DNA of 64,000 bases from assembly GCA_000308255.3 (NCBI GenBank), contig HG326664.1, positions 274,844-338,843 of the forward strand. The letters are read 5' to 3'. This document shows positions 25,281 through 35,250 of the stretch, in pieces. Origin of the DNA: Anaerococcus pacaensis 9403502. GTDB lineage: Bacteria > Bacillota > Clostridia > Tissierellales > Peptoniphilaceae. How positions within the stretch are numbered: position 1 is the first letter of the stretch; the number at the start of each line of letters is the position of its first letter. The notes under the pieces were generated by a model that was given only the letters and a program-made list of their open reading frames with translations, did not search any database and was not told the origin of the DNA. Made by a program: the position numbers and the translations under genes.

Positions 25281-26718
25281 AAAACCTCTCTATCATATCT
25301 AAAAACTCCATGCTCAAGAACTTATTTATTTTTGCATATGTTTCATCATTACTTAAAAATCTTCCCTGATCGTATTCGACCTTGGCCATGGAACACCATG
25401 TGATGCCTCGCAGTGAATTAAACATCAGATATTTATAAAATTTTTCATAGTCGACTGGCCTATACTTTTCGTATTCTTTAAGGAAATCCAGCATTTCAGC
25501 TTCAGTTAATATGACATCAGTCTTCCAATTGGTGGTGGTAGGAACTAAGAAATGGGCCAGGTCTTGTTCGCACTCTCCTATGATTGGCTTTTCCCAGTCG
25601 ATTATCACAGACCTATCTCCTATGATAAAGTTTCTATTATTTAGCTCTGTGTTTATAATACAAGGATTTGTGATATCAGAATCAAGCCCACTAGCCTTTG
25701 CCTTTGCCATGAGCTTATCAATACGTTCTATTACTTCTTCATCACGATTGTCGTAATCCTGATAATGGCTATACATCTCAACAAACTCTTCATACATGCT
25801 GAAAAAGGGCTTATCAGCATATATGAATCCATTAAAATCCGAATCTAGATTATGAACTGAACTAAGAAGCCTTGCTGCTATTGCCATATCCTTATGATAA
25901 TCAAGCGGCCTACCCTCGATGTATTCCATAGTAAGAAAGCTCTTTGGTAAATACTTACCTCTTTTATAGTAATTATAAACAATAGGTGTAACGTTTGATT
26001 TTTCTAATACTTTAAGAGCATCATATTCGTATTTTAATTGCTTATCTCCTAGGTGGAGTTGACTGGCTAGATTTATTCTGATTACAGTATCATCCAGCAG
26101 ATAATTTAAATTGTACTCACCACTACCTAGGTGCTCGACTCTCTCATCATCAAATTCAGCTATCACTAGGTCTTCCATGGTATCGATATCTCTGATCTCA
26201 TCTAAAAGATAATATGATTTATTTAAAGACTTTACTTTTTCAATCGTTTCATCGAGTACGGTTGGAGTGGAGTATTTGATATCTAAAAATATATCTATGG
26301 GCTCTTTCATAGCAACTAGGCCATAGCCCCCATCCTTAGCAGGCCCTATCACGACATCATAAGCATCAAGCTCCTTAAAAGCTTCTGAAATGTAGTCCTT
26401 GCTAATATTTTCTAAATCAGAGCCGATAAGGACTACTTTGTTATGATTTTCTAGTTCATTGTATAGAGCCTTCTTCATCTTCTCCCCTAGATCAATGCCT
26501 GTTTGAGGTATTTTCTCTCCATCTATAAAATCAATATCAGATATATTTCCATTATAATAGATCGTGTATTCGTAGCCACTTTCTCTTATCAATTTAAAAT
26601 TATCCATAATAAGTTTTATCATTAAATCTAGGCGTTCTTTTTCTGTGAGAAAATTTGAAAGTCTTGTCTTGCTATTAGTTAGATTGGGTGCCTTTGTAAA
26701 AAATATAATTTTATCCAT
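25267..26718 (-). CDS. Fusion of a DUF2064/TIGR04282 transferase domain with an aminoglycoside phosphotransferase-like kinase domain
   Basis: 483 residues. Residues 1-190 are TIGR04282 (rSAM/selenodomain-associated transferase 1, GT-A fold): FFTKAPNLTNSKTRL, GIDLGEKMKKAL, VVLIGSDLENIS, VIGPAKDGGYGLVA and YSTPTVLDETI. Residues 210-483 are APH/choline-kinase-like: FLTMEYIEGRPLDYH, then the catalytic loop INTELNNRN (N356, E358, N363), where HxDxxxxN is normal, and IDWEKP with the metal Asp374. The replaced His and Asp question kinase activity. I chose the ATG at 26718 as the conserved domain start; no SD precedes it. The nearest upstream signal is the nifJ terminator. Fusion of this pair is unusual. 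Confidence 0.8.
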   Translation of the reverse strand: MDKIIFFTKAPNLTNSKTRLSNFLTEKERLDLMIKLIMDNFKLIRESGYEYTIYYNGNISDIDFIDGEKIPQTGIDLGEKMKKALYNELENHNKVVLIGSDLENISKDYISEAFKELDAYDVVIGPAKDGGYGLVAMKEPIDIFLDIKYSTPTVLDETIEKVKSLNKSYYLLDEIRDIDTMEDLVIAEFDDERVEHLGSGEYNLNYLLDDTVIRINLASQLHLGDKQLKYEYDALKVLEKSNVTPIVYNYYKRGKYLPKSFLTMEYIEGRPLDYHKDMAIAARLLSSVHNLDSDFNGFIYADKPFFSMYEEFVEMYSHYQDYDNRDEEVIERIDKLMAKAKASGLDSDITNPCIINTELNNRNFIIGDRSVIIDWEKPIIGECEQDLAHFLVPTTTNWKTDVILTEAEMLDFLKEYEKYRPVDYEKFYKYLMFNSLRGITWCSMAKVEYDQGRFLSNDETYAKINKFLSMEFLDMIERFYDGY

Positions 26719-26727
26719 AAATTTGCA

Positions 26728-26760
26728 TAAAAAAATTGCCATACCGAGGTATGGCAATTT
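26728..26760 (-). terminator. Terminator of nifJ
   Basis: On the minus strand an 11-12 bp perfect stem (AATTGCCATACC with its complement, loop of about 2-4 bases) is followed by seven T. It lies directly behind nifJ and before the DUF2064-kinase gene. Confidence 0.9.
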
Positions 26761-26769
26761 GTAAAATTC

Positions 26770-29700
26770 CTATTTTCCAGCTAGTCTCTTATATGTTTCG
26801 TATCTATCTTTAGCAGCTTTTTCTGCTTCAGCATATAGTTCATCAGCTGTTTCTGGGAAGGATCTCTTGAGTGATGAGTATCTTACTTCGCCTTGGATAA
26901 ATTCTTGGAATGATTCACTTGGTTCTTTAGAATCAAGTATGAATGGATTCTTACCTTCGTCAGCGAGTCTTGGGTCAAATCTCCATAAGTGCCAGTAACC
27001 TGCATCTACTGCTTGTTTTTCTCTAAATTGCGATTTACCCATACCCATTCTGATACCGTGGTTGATACATGGTGCGTATGCGATGATTAGAGATGGTCCA
27101 TCATAGCTTTCAGCTTCTTTGATAGCTTTGATTGTTTGGTTTTGGTTAGCACCCATAGCAATTTGAGCTACATAGATGTAACCATAAGAAGTCATCATTA
27201 GACCAAGGTCTTTTTTACGTACTTTCTTACCTGATGCAGCAAATTGTGCTACTGCTGATAGTGGAGTTGCTTTTGAAGATTGTCCACCTGTGTTTGAGTA
27301 AACTTCTGTATCGAATACTAGGATGTTGATGTTTTCGCCAGATGCTAGAACGTGGTCTACACCACCAAATCCGATATCGTAGCTCCAACCGTCACCACCG
27401 AAGATCCATAGAGATTTCTTGATTAGGTAGTCTTTTAGGTTTAGTACTTTTTCTAGTGCGCTTGCTGCAGCTTCGTTATCTACAGTTTCGTTTTCTAGGC
27501 TAAGGATTTTAGCTGCTGCTTCTTTAGAAGCTGCTACATCATCTTTACCTTCGATCCACATTTTGAATGCTTCGTTGTATGGGCTGTCTACCCCAGCTTC
27601 TAGGAAGTCGTTCATGTATGTTTCAAGTAGGTGTTTGTTAGATTCGTTAGCTAGTTTCATACCGTAGCCGTATTCAGCTGCGTCTTCAAATAGTGAGTTA
27701 CCCCAAGCTGGGCCTTTGCCTGTAGCTAAGTTCTTTGCATAAGACATAGCTGGTGCAGAAGCTCCCCAGATTGATGAACAACCTGTAGCGTTTGCTACAT
27801 ACATTCTGTCACCAAACATTTGTGTAACTAGTTTAGCATATGGAGTTTCACCACAACCTGCACATGCGCCTGAGAATTGAAGAAGTGGTTGTTTAAATTG
27901 GCTGCCTTTTAGTGTCATGTCATCCATAACATCTTCTTTGTAGCCTACTTCTTCATGAGCGTATGTCCATAGGTCTTTTTGGTTTTCTACTTGTTCTTCG
28001 AATGGTTTCATTAGAAGAGCTTTTTCTGGAGCTGGACAGATGTCTGCACAGTTACCACAACCAGTACAGTCTAGTGGAGAAACTTGAATTCTAAATTCGT
28101 ATTCATCCATACCTTTACCGATTGCTTTTTTGGTTGTAAAGCCTTCTGGTGCGTTTGCTTTTTCTTCTTCTGTTACTAGGAATGGCCTGATTACTGCGTG
28201 AGGACAAACGTATGAACATTGGTTACATTGAATACAGTTTTCTAGTTGCCATTCTGGTACGTTTAGTGCGATACCACGTTTTTCAAATGCTGTTGTACCT
28301 GATTCGAATTCACCGTTTTCAATACCCACAAATGCTGATACTGGGATATCATCTTCTTTTTGTTCTACCATTGGCATAACAATGTTTTTGATGAATTCTG
28401 GTAATTCGCGTTCTTCTTTAGCTTCATCTTGAGCTTCAGACCAGTTAGCTGGAACTTCAACTTTTTGAGCAGCTTCAAGACCTGCATCTACAGCACCGTA
28501 GTTCATGTTTACGATATCGTCACCTTTGTGACCGTATGATTTAACGATAGAGTCTTTTAGGTAGCCTACTGCTTCTTCGATTGGAAGTACTTGTGCAAGG
28601 TTAAAGAATGCAGCTTGCATTATCATATTTGTTCTAGATCCTAGACCTAAGTCTTGAGCTATGTGAGAAGCGTCGATAATGTAGAAGTTGATGTTCTTAT
28701 TTGCGATTTCTCTTTTTAATTTAGCTGGTAGGTGATTATCTAGTTCATCTTTTGACCATGTTGTGTTTAGTAGGAATGTACCGCCATCTTTTAGACCTGC
28801 TAATAGGTCGTATTGGTATACATATGCTTGTTTTGAACATGATACAAAGTCAGATTCATCTAGTAGGTATGTTGCTCTGATTGGTGATTTACCAAATCTT
28901 AAGTGAGATACTGTTAGACCACCTGATTTTTTAGAGTCGTAGTCATAGTAGCCTTGGGCATACATGTCAGTATTGTCACCGATGATTTTGATAGCTTGTT
29001 TGTTAGCACCAACAGTACCATCTGATCCGAATCCCCAGAATTTACATCTGATAGTGCCTTCTTGACGGATTTTGAAATCAGATCTTTCTAGTGATGTGTG
29101 AGTAACATCATCTGTGATAGATAGTGTGAAGTTATTTTTTGTATCTGCACTTTCAAGGTTATCAAATACAGCTTTGATATCAGCTGGTGTAGTATCCTTA
29201 CTTGAAAGACCGTATACACCACCAAAGATAGCTGGTCTGTTTTCTACATCATAGTATGCTGATTTAACATCTAGGTATAGAGGTTGACCTTCAGCACCTT
29301 TTTCTTTTGTTCTATCTAGAACTGCAATTTTCTTAGCAGTTTGTGGGATTGCTTTGAGTAGATGTTCGCTAGAGAATGGTCTATAAAGGTGAACTTCTAC
29401 TAGACCTACTTTTTTGCCTTCTTCTAATAGAACATCGATTGTTTCACGAGCTGCTTGGCAAACTGAACCCATAGCTACCATTACGTATTCTGCATCGTCT
29501 GCACCGTAGTAGTTAAATAGGCCATAGTTTGTGCCGATTAGTTCGTTGATTTGGTTCATATAATCTTCTACAACGCCAACGATATCTGTATAAGCACCAT
29601 TTGATGCAACATATCTTTGGAAGTAGATGTTCTTTTCAGCAGTACCCATGTGTTTTGGTCTTTCTGGGTTTAAAGAGTTGTTTTGGAATCTCTTAACTGC

Positions 29701-30300
29701 ATCGTAGTCTACTAGGTCAGCTAGTGTGTCATAGTCCCAAACTTCTACTTTTTGTACTTCGTGGCTTGTTCTAAATCCGTCAAAGAAGTTGATAAATGGA
29801 AGGCTTCCTTTGATAGCTGCTAAGTGAGCTACTGGAGATAAGTCCATTACTTCTTGAACAGAGTTTGAGCAAAGCATAGCACAACCAGTTTGTCTAGCTG
29901 CCATAACGTCTGAGTGGTCACCATATATAGAAAGCGCGTGTGTAGCAACAGTTCTTGCAGAGACGTGGAATACACCAGGTAGTCTTTCTCCAGCAACTTT
30001 ATACATGTTAGGGATCATTAGTAATAACCCTTGACTTGCTGTATATGTAGTAGTTAGTGCTCCTGCTGCAAGTGAACCGTGAACAGCTCCTGCTGCACCT
30101 GCTTCTGATTGCATTTCTTTAACCATAACTTCTTTGCCAAAGACATTTTTGCGTCCGTTAGCTGCCCATACATCTACTGATTCAGGCATTGGAGAAGATG
30201 GTGTGATTGGATAGATAGCTGCTACATCAGTAAACGCATATGATACGTGTGCTGCTGCAGTGTTACCATCCATAGTCTTCATTGCACGTGATATTGTCAT
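26770..30300 (-). CDS. nifJ: Pyruvate:ferredoxin (flavodoxin) oxidoreductase
   Basis: Oxidises pyruvate to acetyl-CoA and CO2 with reduction of ferredoxin, the central step of anaerobic pyruvate use. 1176 residues as one chain with all domains: the N-terminal pyruvate domain (NTAAAHVSYAFTDVAAIYPI), the CoA-binding domain, two 4Fe-4S clusters (CIQCNQCSYVCPH and CTGCGNCADICPAP), the C-terminal TPP domain with CAGCGETPYAKL, GGDGWSYDIGFGGVDHVLAS and NILVFDTEVYSNTGGQ, and the C-terminal Cys near APCINHG. Codon use is strongly biased, as expected for a highly expressed gene. A strong promoter is at 30349-30377. Confidence 0.98.
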   Translation of the reverse strand: MTISRAMKTMDGNTAAAHVSYAFTDVAAIYPITPSSPMPESVDVWAANGRKNVFGKEVMVKEMQSEAGAAGAVHGSLAAGALTTTYTASQGLLLMIPNMYKVAGERLPGVFHVSARTVATHALSIYGDHSDVMAARQTGCAMLCSNSVQEVMDLSPVAHLAAIKGSLPFINFFDGFRTSHEVQKVEVWDYDTLADLVDYDAVKRFQNNSLNPERPKHMGTAEKNIYFQRYVASNGAYTDIVGVVEDYMNQINELIGTNYGLFNYYGADDAEYVMVAMGSVCQAARETIDVLLEEGKKVGLVEVHLYRPFSSEHLLKAIPQTAKKIAVLDRTKEKGAEGQPLYLDVKSAYYDVENRPAIFGGVYGLSSKDTTPADIKAVFDNLESADTKNNFTLSITDDVTHTSLERSDFKIRQEGTIRCKFWGFGSDGTVGANKQAIKIIGDNTDMYAQGYYDYDSKKSGGLTVSHLRFGKSPIRATYLLDESDFVSCSKQAYVYQYDLLAGLKDGGTFLLNTTWSKDELDNHLPAKLKREIANKNINFYIIDASHIAQDLGLGSRTNMIMQAAFFNLAQVLPIEEAVGYLKDSIVKSYGHKGDDIVNMNYGAVDAGLEAAQKVEVPANWSEAQDEAKEERELPEFIKNIVMPMVEQKEDDIPVSAFVGIENGEFESGTTAFEKRGIALNVPEWQLENCIQCNQCSYVCPHAVIRPFLVTEEEKANAPEGFTTKKAIGKGMDEYEFRIQVSPLDCTGCGNCADICPAPEKALLMKPFEEQVENQKDLWTYAHEEVGYKEDVMDDMTLKGSQFKQPLLQFSGACAGCGETPYAKLVTQMFGDRMYVANATGCSSIWGASAPAMSYAKNLATGKGPAWGNSLFEDAAEYGYGMKLANESNKHLLETYMNDFLEAGVDSPYNEAFKMWIEGKDDVAASKEAAAKILSLENETVDNEAAASALEKVLNLKDYLIKKSLWIFGGDGWSYDIGFGGVDHVLASGENINILVFDTEVYSNTGGQSSKATPLSAVAQFAASGKKVRKKDLGLMMTSYGYIYVAQIAMGANQNQTIKAIKEAESYDGPSLIIAYAPCINHGIRMGMGKSQFREKQAVDAGYWHLWRFDPRLADEGKNPFILDSKEPSESFQEFIQGEVRYSSLKRSFPETADELYAEAEKAAKDRYETYKRLAGK

Positions 30301-30348
30301 TTAGACCTCCTAATAATTTCTTATCAATTATCGTTAACACTTATAATT

Positions 30349-30377
30349 AGTATAATGAAATCGAAATTAAAAGTCAA
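30349..30377 (-). promoter_or_regulatory. Promoter of nifJ
   Basis: TTGACT (30372-30377), 17-base spacer, TATACT (30349-30354) on the minus strand, about 50 bases before the nifJ ATG, which is preceded by TAGGAGG. Confidence 0.8.
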
Positions 30378-30445
30378 TAGGGCTTGTAGATTGAAAAACA
30401 TATTTATTCATATTTTTACATTAATTTAACGTTTTTATTATAGAC

Positions 30446-30475
30446 AAAAAAACGATGATTAATTAAAAATCATCG
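30446..30475 (-). terminator. Terminator of the pepP-uvrC-hprK operon
   Basis: CGATGATT and AATCATCG pair, then seven T on the minus strand. The 5' arm of the stem includes the last codons of hprK. Confidence 0.85.
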
Positions 30476-31491
30476 CCTTCTTCTACCATATCTTTGTGGA
30501 ATATATTATTGGTCATGACTCTGGCTGCATTGTAGCCAAAGTTTTTCTCTCTTTGATTCATAGCAGCTACCTCTACTATCATAGCAAGATTTCTTCCTGC
30601 ACGAACTGGAACCACTAGGTGTGGAACTTTTACATCCAAAAGTTCTATGTAGTGGTCGTCTAGGCCCAGCCTATCGTATTCGTAGTCTTGTTTCCATTGT
30701 TCCAGTTCTATCACTAAATCTATTTGCGTATCAGTCTTTACAGACCCAGTACCATACAGGCGTCTGACATTTACTATGCCAAGTCCTCTGATTTCCATGT
30801 AGTGGCGGATATTATCAGGGCTTGTTCCCCTTAGTCTATTATCGATTGCCATGATATCCACCATGTCATCTGCAACTAGCCTGTGGCCGCGGTTTATAAG
30901 GTCAAGGGCTGTTTCTGATTTACCAATAGATGACTTGCCCATAATTAGAACTCCTATACCAAAAACTTCGAGCAGTTCACCGTGAACATTGGACCTAGGG
31001 GCTAGTTGGTATTCTAGTTCCCTATTGATTTTACTGATGAGTTTAGTGGTTTTTTCTGGACTACGAAGGAGTGTTTTGTCGTAGTAGTCAGCTAAATCTA
31101 ATATATCTTGGTTGATATAGGCGTTATAAGATACGATTACAGCTGGGATATCATATGATAAAATCCCCCTAAATCTCTCGTATTGGAGCTTTGCATCAAG
31201 ACCAACTAGATAGTTGTATTCTACAGAACCAATGATTTGTATACGTTGGTATGGGAAGTCCTCTAGATATCCTGCTAATTGCAGGCCCGGCCTATTTACA
31301 TCAGCTGAATTTAGGCTGATGTCATAATAATCGCTTGATTGGTGGACTATCTCAAGCCCCAAACCCTCTACTATGGTGTGAAGCTTGACTGTAATTGCTT
31401 CTGTGCCTCGCTCTACTTCCTTTGGAATCTCAGATTCTGTAGAAAGAGTTTCGTCATTTGTTGGCTGATCTATCTGATTGTTTTCATCCAT
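30463..31491 (-). CDS. hprK: HPr kinase/phosphorylase
   Basis: Phosphorylates and dephosphorylates HPr on Ser46 in carbon catabolite control. The P-loop is GKSSIGKSETALDLI and the following HRLVADDMVDI is typical; EIRGLGIVNVRRLYG is the HprK signature, and VPVRAGRNLAMIVEVAAMN the C-terminal block. 342 aa, a little longer than usual because of an acidic N-terminal extension. It lies 4 bases after uvrC. Confidence 0.95.
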   Translation of the reverse strand: MDENNQIDQPTNDETLSTESEIPKEVERGTEAITVKLHTIVEGLGLEIVHQSSDYYDISLNSADVNRPGLQLAGYLEDFPYQRIQIIGSVEYNYLVGLDAKLQYERFRGILSYDIPAVIVSYNAYINQDILDLADYYDKTLLRSPEKTTKLISKINRELEYQLAPRSNVHGELLEVFGIGVLIMGKSSIGKSETALDLINRGHRLVADDMVDIMAIDNRLRGTSPDNIRHYMEIRGLGIVNVRRLYGTGSVKTDTQIDLVIELEQWKQDYEYDRLGLDDHYIELLDVKVPHLVVPVRAGRNLAMIVEVAAMNQREKNFGYNAARVMTNNIFHKDMVEEGDDF

Positions 31492-31495
31492 AAGA

Positions 31496-33346
31496 TTATC
31501 CTTTCAGTCTAAAGTATTTGTATATTTCTAGAGCTTGGGCCTTGCCAACCAAGGGTACTTCCATAAGTTCTTCTACACTTGCCTTTTTGATATTAGCTAT
31601 AGATTTAAAGTGCTTGTATAAATTTGCACGGGTCTTCTCCCCCACACCCTTGATATTATCAAGCTCTGATGTCTGCATAGTGTTTTGCATGAGCTTTCTA
31701 TGATAATTTATGGCAAAACGGTGGGCTTCTTCTTGGATTTCATAGATAAGTTTATAAACAGGATCTCGTCTATTTATGGCAATTTCATTTCCCTCATAGA
31801 TAATGGCTCTAGTGGTGTGTTTGTCATCTTTTACAAGCCCTGCTACTGGAATATCTAGTTTAAATTCATCAAGTATTTCCTTGGCTGAAGATACCTGACC
31901 CTTACCCCCATCCATGAGAATCAAATCTGGCAATTTGCCAAAACCGGTAGCAGTATTGCCAGCAGCAATTTCTTTGACACCATTTTTTAGGCGTCTGGTT
32001 AGGACTTCTCTATGAGACCCGTAGTCATCTGGGCCTACTATAGTTTTTATCTTAAACTTGCGGTATTCCTTAGGATTTGGATGGCCATCTTCAAATACCA
32101 CCATAGATCCAACCGATTGAACACCAGATGTGTTTGATATGTCAAAGGCTTCGATGCGGTTAATTTCCGATAACCCTAGGATTTCTTTTAACTGATTGAT
32201 ACCAGCAGATTTTTTCCTATCCTTTTTCTCAGCTTGCTTTTCAATTTTTATGCGCATATCATTGGCATTATTAAAGGCCATGTCGACAAGGTCTTTTTTC
32301 TTGCCTAGTTTTGGCTTATGGATATTGACCTTAGTCCCGCGCTTTTGATTGAGGAATTCATTTATAGTGATAAGGTCAGCTGGCTCTGTTTCAACCAGTA
32401 TTTCCTTTGGCACATACATGATATCTAGGTAGAATTGCTTGATAAAGGAACTCATGATGTCTGCATCAGTTTCAACATAGTCATTTCTAATGATGAAATG
32501 CTCGCGATCTACGATTTTACCTTGGCGCATCAGAAATATTTGCATCACAATAGCTGTTGAACCCTTGCTCATTGCAATAATATCCATATCTTCGCCCGCA
32601 GCTTCTGTGACATTTTGGCGTTCTGATATGGTTGATAGGGCCCTGTAATAATCACGATATTTACTTGCCATTTCAAAATTTAGACTATTACTTGCCTCAT
32701 TCATTTGCCCCAAGACCCAGTTAGGGATCTTGTCAGACTTATTTTCTAGAAATGACTTTACATCGCTAATAGCATTCATGTATCTACCTTCATCTTCATT
32801 AGCTATGCAAGGAGCATTACACTTTTTGATGAAGTAGTTTAGACATGGCCTATCAAGTCTTGCCCCCTTGTCAAAATCGAGATTGCAAGTCCTAAAGGGA
32901 TAGTACATGTGAAATAGGTCTATACTGTCATTGACCGCGTAAGCATCGGGATATGGTCCATAGTAAGTTGCCCCGTCGTTATAGATATTTCTGGTCTTTT
33001 GAATTCGGGGGAACTTTTCATTTGTGATTTTTATATAAGGATATTGCTTGTCATCACGTAGGACGATGTTGTATTTGGGCCTATTTTGCTTGATGAGATT
33101 TGATTCAAGAACTAGAGCCTCTACTTCATTTTCTACTATGATGTATTCAAAGTGGTCGATGTGGCTGACCATGGCAAGGACTTTGGCGCCCTTGTTTTTG
33201 TTGTTGTCAAAATATTGGCGGACGCGTTTTCTAAGGAATATGGCCTTGCCGACATAGATGATTTCATCATCCTTATCCCTCATTATATAAACCCCAGGCA
33301 GGTCTGGGAGCTCTTTTAGTTTTTCTCTGATTTGATCATTGCTCAA
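31496..33346 (-). CDS. uvrC: UvrABC excinuclease subunit C
   Basis: Makes both incisions in nucleotide excision repair. The GIY-YIG domain is LPGVYIMRDKDDEIIYVGKA near residues 15-34; the UVR motif, the RNase H-like C-terminal nuclease (EAFDISNTSGVQSVGSMVVFEDG, LILMDGGKGQVSSA) and tandem HhH (LDNIKGVGEKTRANLYKHF) follow. 616 aa, normal. The start is TTG at 33346, overlapping the TGA of the peptidase gene by 3 bases. Confidence 0.97.
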   Translation of the reverse strand: MSNDQIREKLKELPDLPGVYIMRDKDDEIIYVGKAIFLRKRVRQYFDNNKNKGAKVLAMVSHIDHFEYIIVENEVEALVLESNLIKQNRPKYNIVLRDDKQYPYIKITNEKFPRIQKTRNIYNDGATYYGPYPDAYAVNDSIDLFHMYYPFRTCNLDFDKGARLDRPCLNYFIKKCNAPCIANEDEGRYMNAISDVKSFLENKSDKIPNWVLGQMNEASNSLNFEMASKYRDYYRALSTISERQNVTEAAGEDMDIIAMSKGSTAIVMQIFLMRQGKIVDREHFIIRNDYVETDADIMSSFIKQFYLDIMYVPKEILVETEPADLITINEFLNQKRGTKVNIHKPKLGKKKDLVDMAFNNANDMRIKIEKQAEKKDRKKSAGINQLKEILGLSEINRIEAFDISNTSGVQSVGSMVVFEDGHPNPKEYRKFKIKTIVGPDDYGSHREVLTRRLKNGVKEIAAGNTATGFGKLPDLILMDGGKGQVSSAKEILDEFKLDIPVAGLVKDDKHTTRAIIYEGNEIAINRRDPVYKLIYEIQEEAHRFAINYHRKLMQNTMQTSELDNIKGVGEKTRANLYKHFKSIANIKKASVEELMEVPLVGKAQALEIYKYFRLKG

Positions 33347-35112
33347 ATTTCTCTACAACTCTCTTTCAAGTATTCTAGGTCAGACCCTTCTAGGTATGGG
33401 CTTAGTTTTTCATAGCACATAACATTATAGTCATTGATCCAATCTAGCTCTTCATTGGTTAACATCTCTGTTTTTATTGGACGAGTATCTATTGGCACGA
33501 AGGTTAGGTTTTCAAATTCGTAGAATTTACCAAAGTCATTTTCTTGCCATTTTTGAACGCAGGCTTGGTTTTCAATGCGGATACCGTGGCTATTTGCTAT
33601 ATATAAGCCTGGCTCTACTGATGTGAACATATGTTCTTTAAATTCTGTCTCTGTGCCTTGAGATATCCCATTAGGGCCTTCATGTACTGTAAGGAGATAT
33701 CCTACCCCATGACCAGTACCATGGAAGTAGTCTTTACCAGCATTCCATAGTGGATTTTTAGCTATAGCATCTAGGCGTTTACCAGATGTCTTTGCCTTAA
33801 ATTTAGCTAGGAATGTTTGGATGTGTGATTTAAGAACTAGGGTGTAGTCAGTTTTTTCTTCATCTGTGATATAGCCAAGGGCTATAGTTCTAGTGATATC
33901 TGTAGTACCTTCCATGTAGTGGGCGCCAGAGTCGATTAGAATCATACCCTCGTTTGTTATTGTCTTTGAACCTACTGAAGCTGGAGCGTAGTGAACTATA
34001 GCTGCATTTTCTTTGTATCCTACTATAGCTTCAAAGGAATCTTCTACAAAGGACTCATTTTCTGCGCGGAGTTCATGAAGCTTTTTGCTAGCTACGTATT
34101 CATTTAGAGTACCTGTGGTAGAACCTACTTCTAGCCAGTTGAAGAATTTCACAAGTGTAACCCCATCTATGATGTAGGCCTTACGTGTGTTTTCTATTTC
34201 TGCTTCAGTTTTGATTGCTTTCATATTTGATGTAATATTTGTTCCAGTAGATACTTTTACATTGGAATTTATAGAATCATATATGGCCACATTTGTACGC
34301 TCTGGGTCTAGGAAGATCCTGTTTTTGCCTGGGATATCCTTTAGTAGTGTGTAGATGTAGTCATATGAATGGGTTTTGATATTATTTTCTTCTAGGTAAT
34401 CTTTAACTTCGCCATCTAGCTTATTTTCGTCAATGCATAGGTAAGCTCTGTCTTTAGAGATGAGCATATAGCAAAGCACTACTGGGTTGTAGTCGATATC
34501 ATTGCCGCGGATATTTAATAGCCAGCAGATATCTTCGACTGCACCTATGAAATAATAATCATAGCCTTCCGCTTCCATCACATCACGGATGCAAGAAAGT
34601 TTTGAGCTAGCTGACTCGCCTACATATTCTTCGCCAAGTAGCCATACCTTATCATCACGTAGGTCTGGGCGGTCAGTCCATAGCCCAGATATGTAGTCAA
34701 CATCTGAAACGAGAGTCCTAGCCCCCATAGATTCAGATAATTTTTTGTATTCTTTTACAGAAAATAGCTTGCCATTAAAGGCTACCTTGCCGAAGTCACT
34801 CACTACCTCATCCAAGTAAGCTTCGATACTTGGATAGTTATCATCTCCCATTTTCATCAACTCAAATTCTGATGAAGATAATTCCTTGTCAGCTTGGAGG
34901 AAATATCTGCTATCTGTCCATAGCTTAGCATCATCAGTTGTGATAACGGCAGTACCTGCAGATCCAGTAAAACCTGAAATAAATTCTCTTTCTTTATAAT
35001 GATCAGCCAAATATTCTGATTGATGTGGGTCCGATGTAGGTATGATATAAGCCTCAATCTTGCGTTCGGCCATTAGATTTCTCAAATTTTCTAGTCTGTC
35101 ATTGATATTCAT
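33343..35112 (-). CDS. Xaa-Pro aminopeptidase (M24B family, three-domain type)
   Basis: Removes N-terminal residues before proline. 589 aa with two creatinase-like N-terminal domains (YIIPTSDPHQSEYLADHYKER, FTGSAGTAVIT) and a C-terminal pita-bread peptidase domain with dinuclear metal ligands in LIDSGAHYMEGTTDITRT, GTGHGVGYLLTVHEGP, and SVEPGLYI. This long form is typical of the cytosolic APP1-like type. AAGGAGA precedes the ATG. First gene of the uvrC-hprK operon. Confidence 0.92.
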   Translation of the reverse strand: MNINDRLENLRNLMAERKIEAYIIPTSDPHQSEYLADHYKEREFISGFTGSAGTAVITTDDAKLWTDSRYFLQADKELSSSEFELMKMGDDNYPSIEAYLDEVVSDFGKVAFNGKLFSVKEYKKLSESMGARTLVSDVDYISGLWTDRPDLRDDKVWLLGEEYVGESASSKLSCIRDVMEAEGYDYYFIGAVEDICWLLNIRGNDIDYNPVVLCYMLISKDRAYLCIDENKLDGEVKDYLEENNIKTHSYDYIYTLLKDIPGKNRIFLDPERTNVAIYDSINSNVKVSTGTNITSNMKAIKTEAEIENTRKAYIIDGVTLVKFFNWLEVGSTTGTLNEYVASKKLHELRAENESFVEDSFEAIVGYKENAAIVHYAPASVGSKTITNEGMILIDSGAHYMEGTTDITRTIALGYITDEEKTDYTLVLKSHIQTFLAKFKAKTSGKRLDAIAKNPLWNAGKDYFHGTGHGVGYLLTVHEGPNGISQGTETEFKEHMFTSVEPGLYIANSHGIRIENQACVQKWQENDFGKFYEFENLTFVPIDTRPIKTEMLTNEELDWINDYNVMCYEKLSPYLEGSDLEYLKESCREI

Positions 35113-35250
35113 GTAAATCTCCTTATGTATATTCTATTTATAACTATACTTAATCTTAGTATATTTTGTAGGAGATCTATGATTGAAATTTATCACAAAT
35201 CAATTATAATATTCCTATCGTTTAGAAATAAAATTGAGGTGATTAACTTT

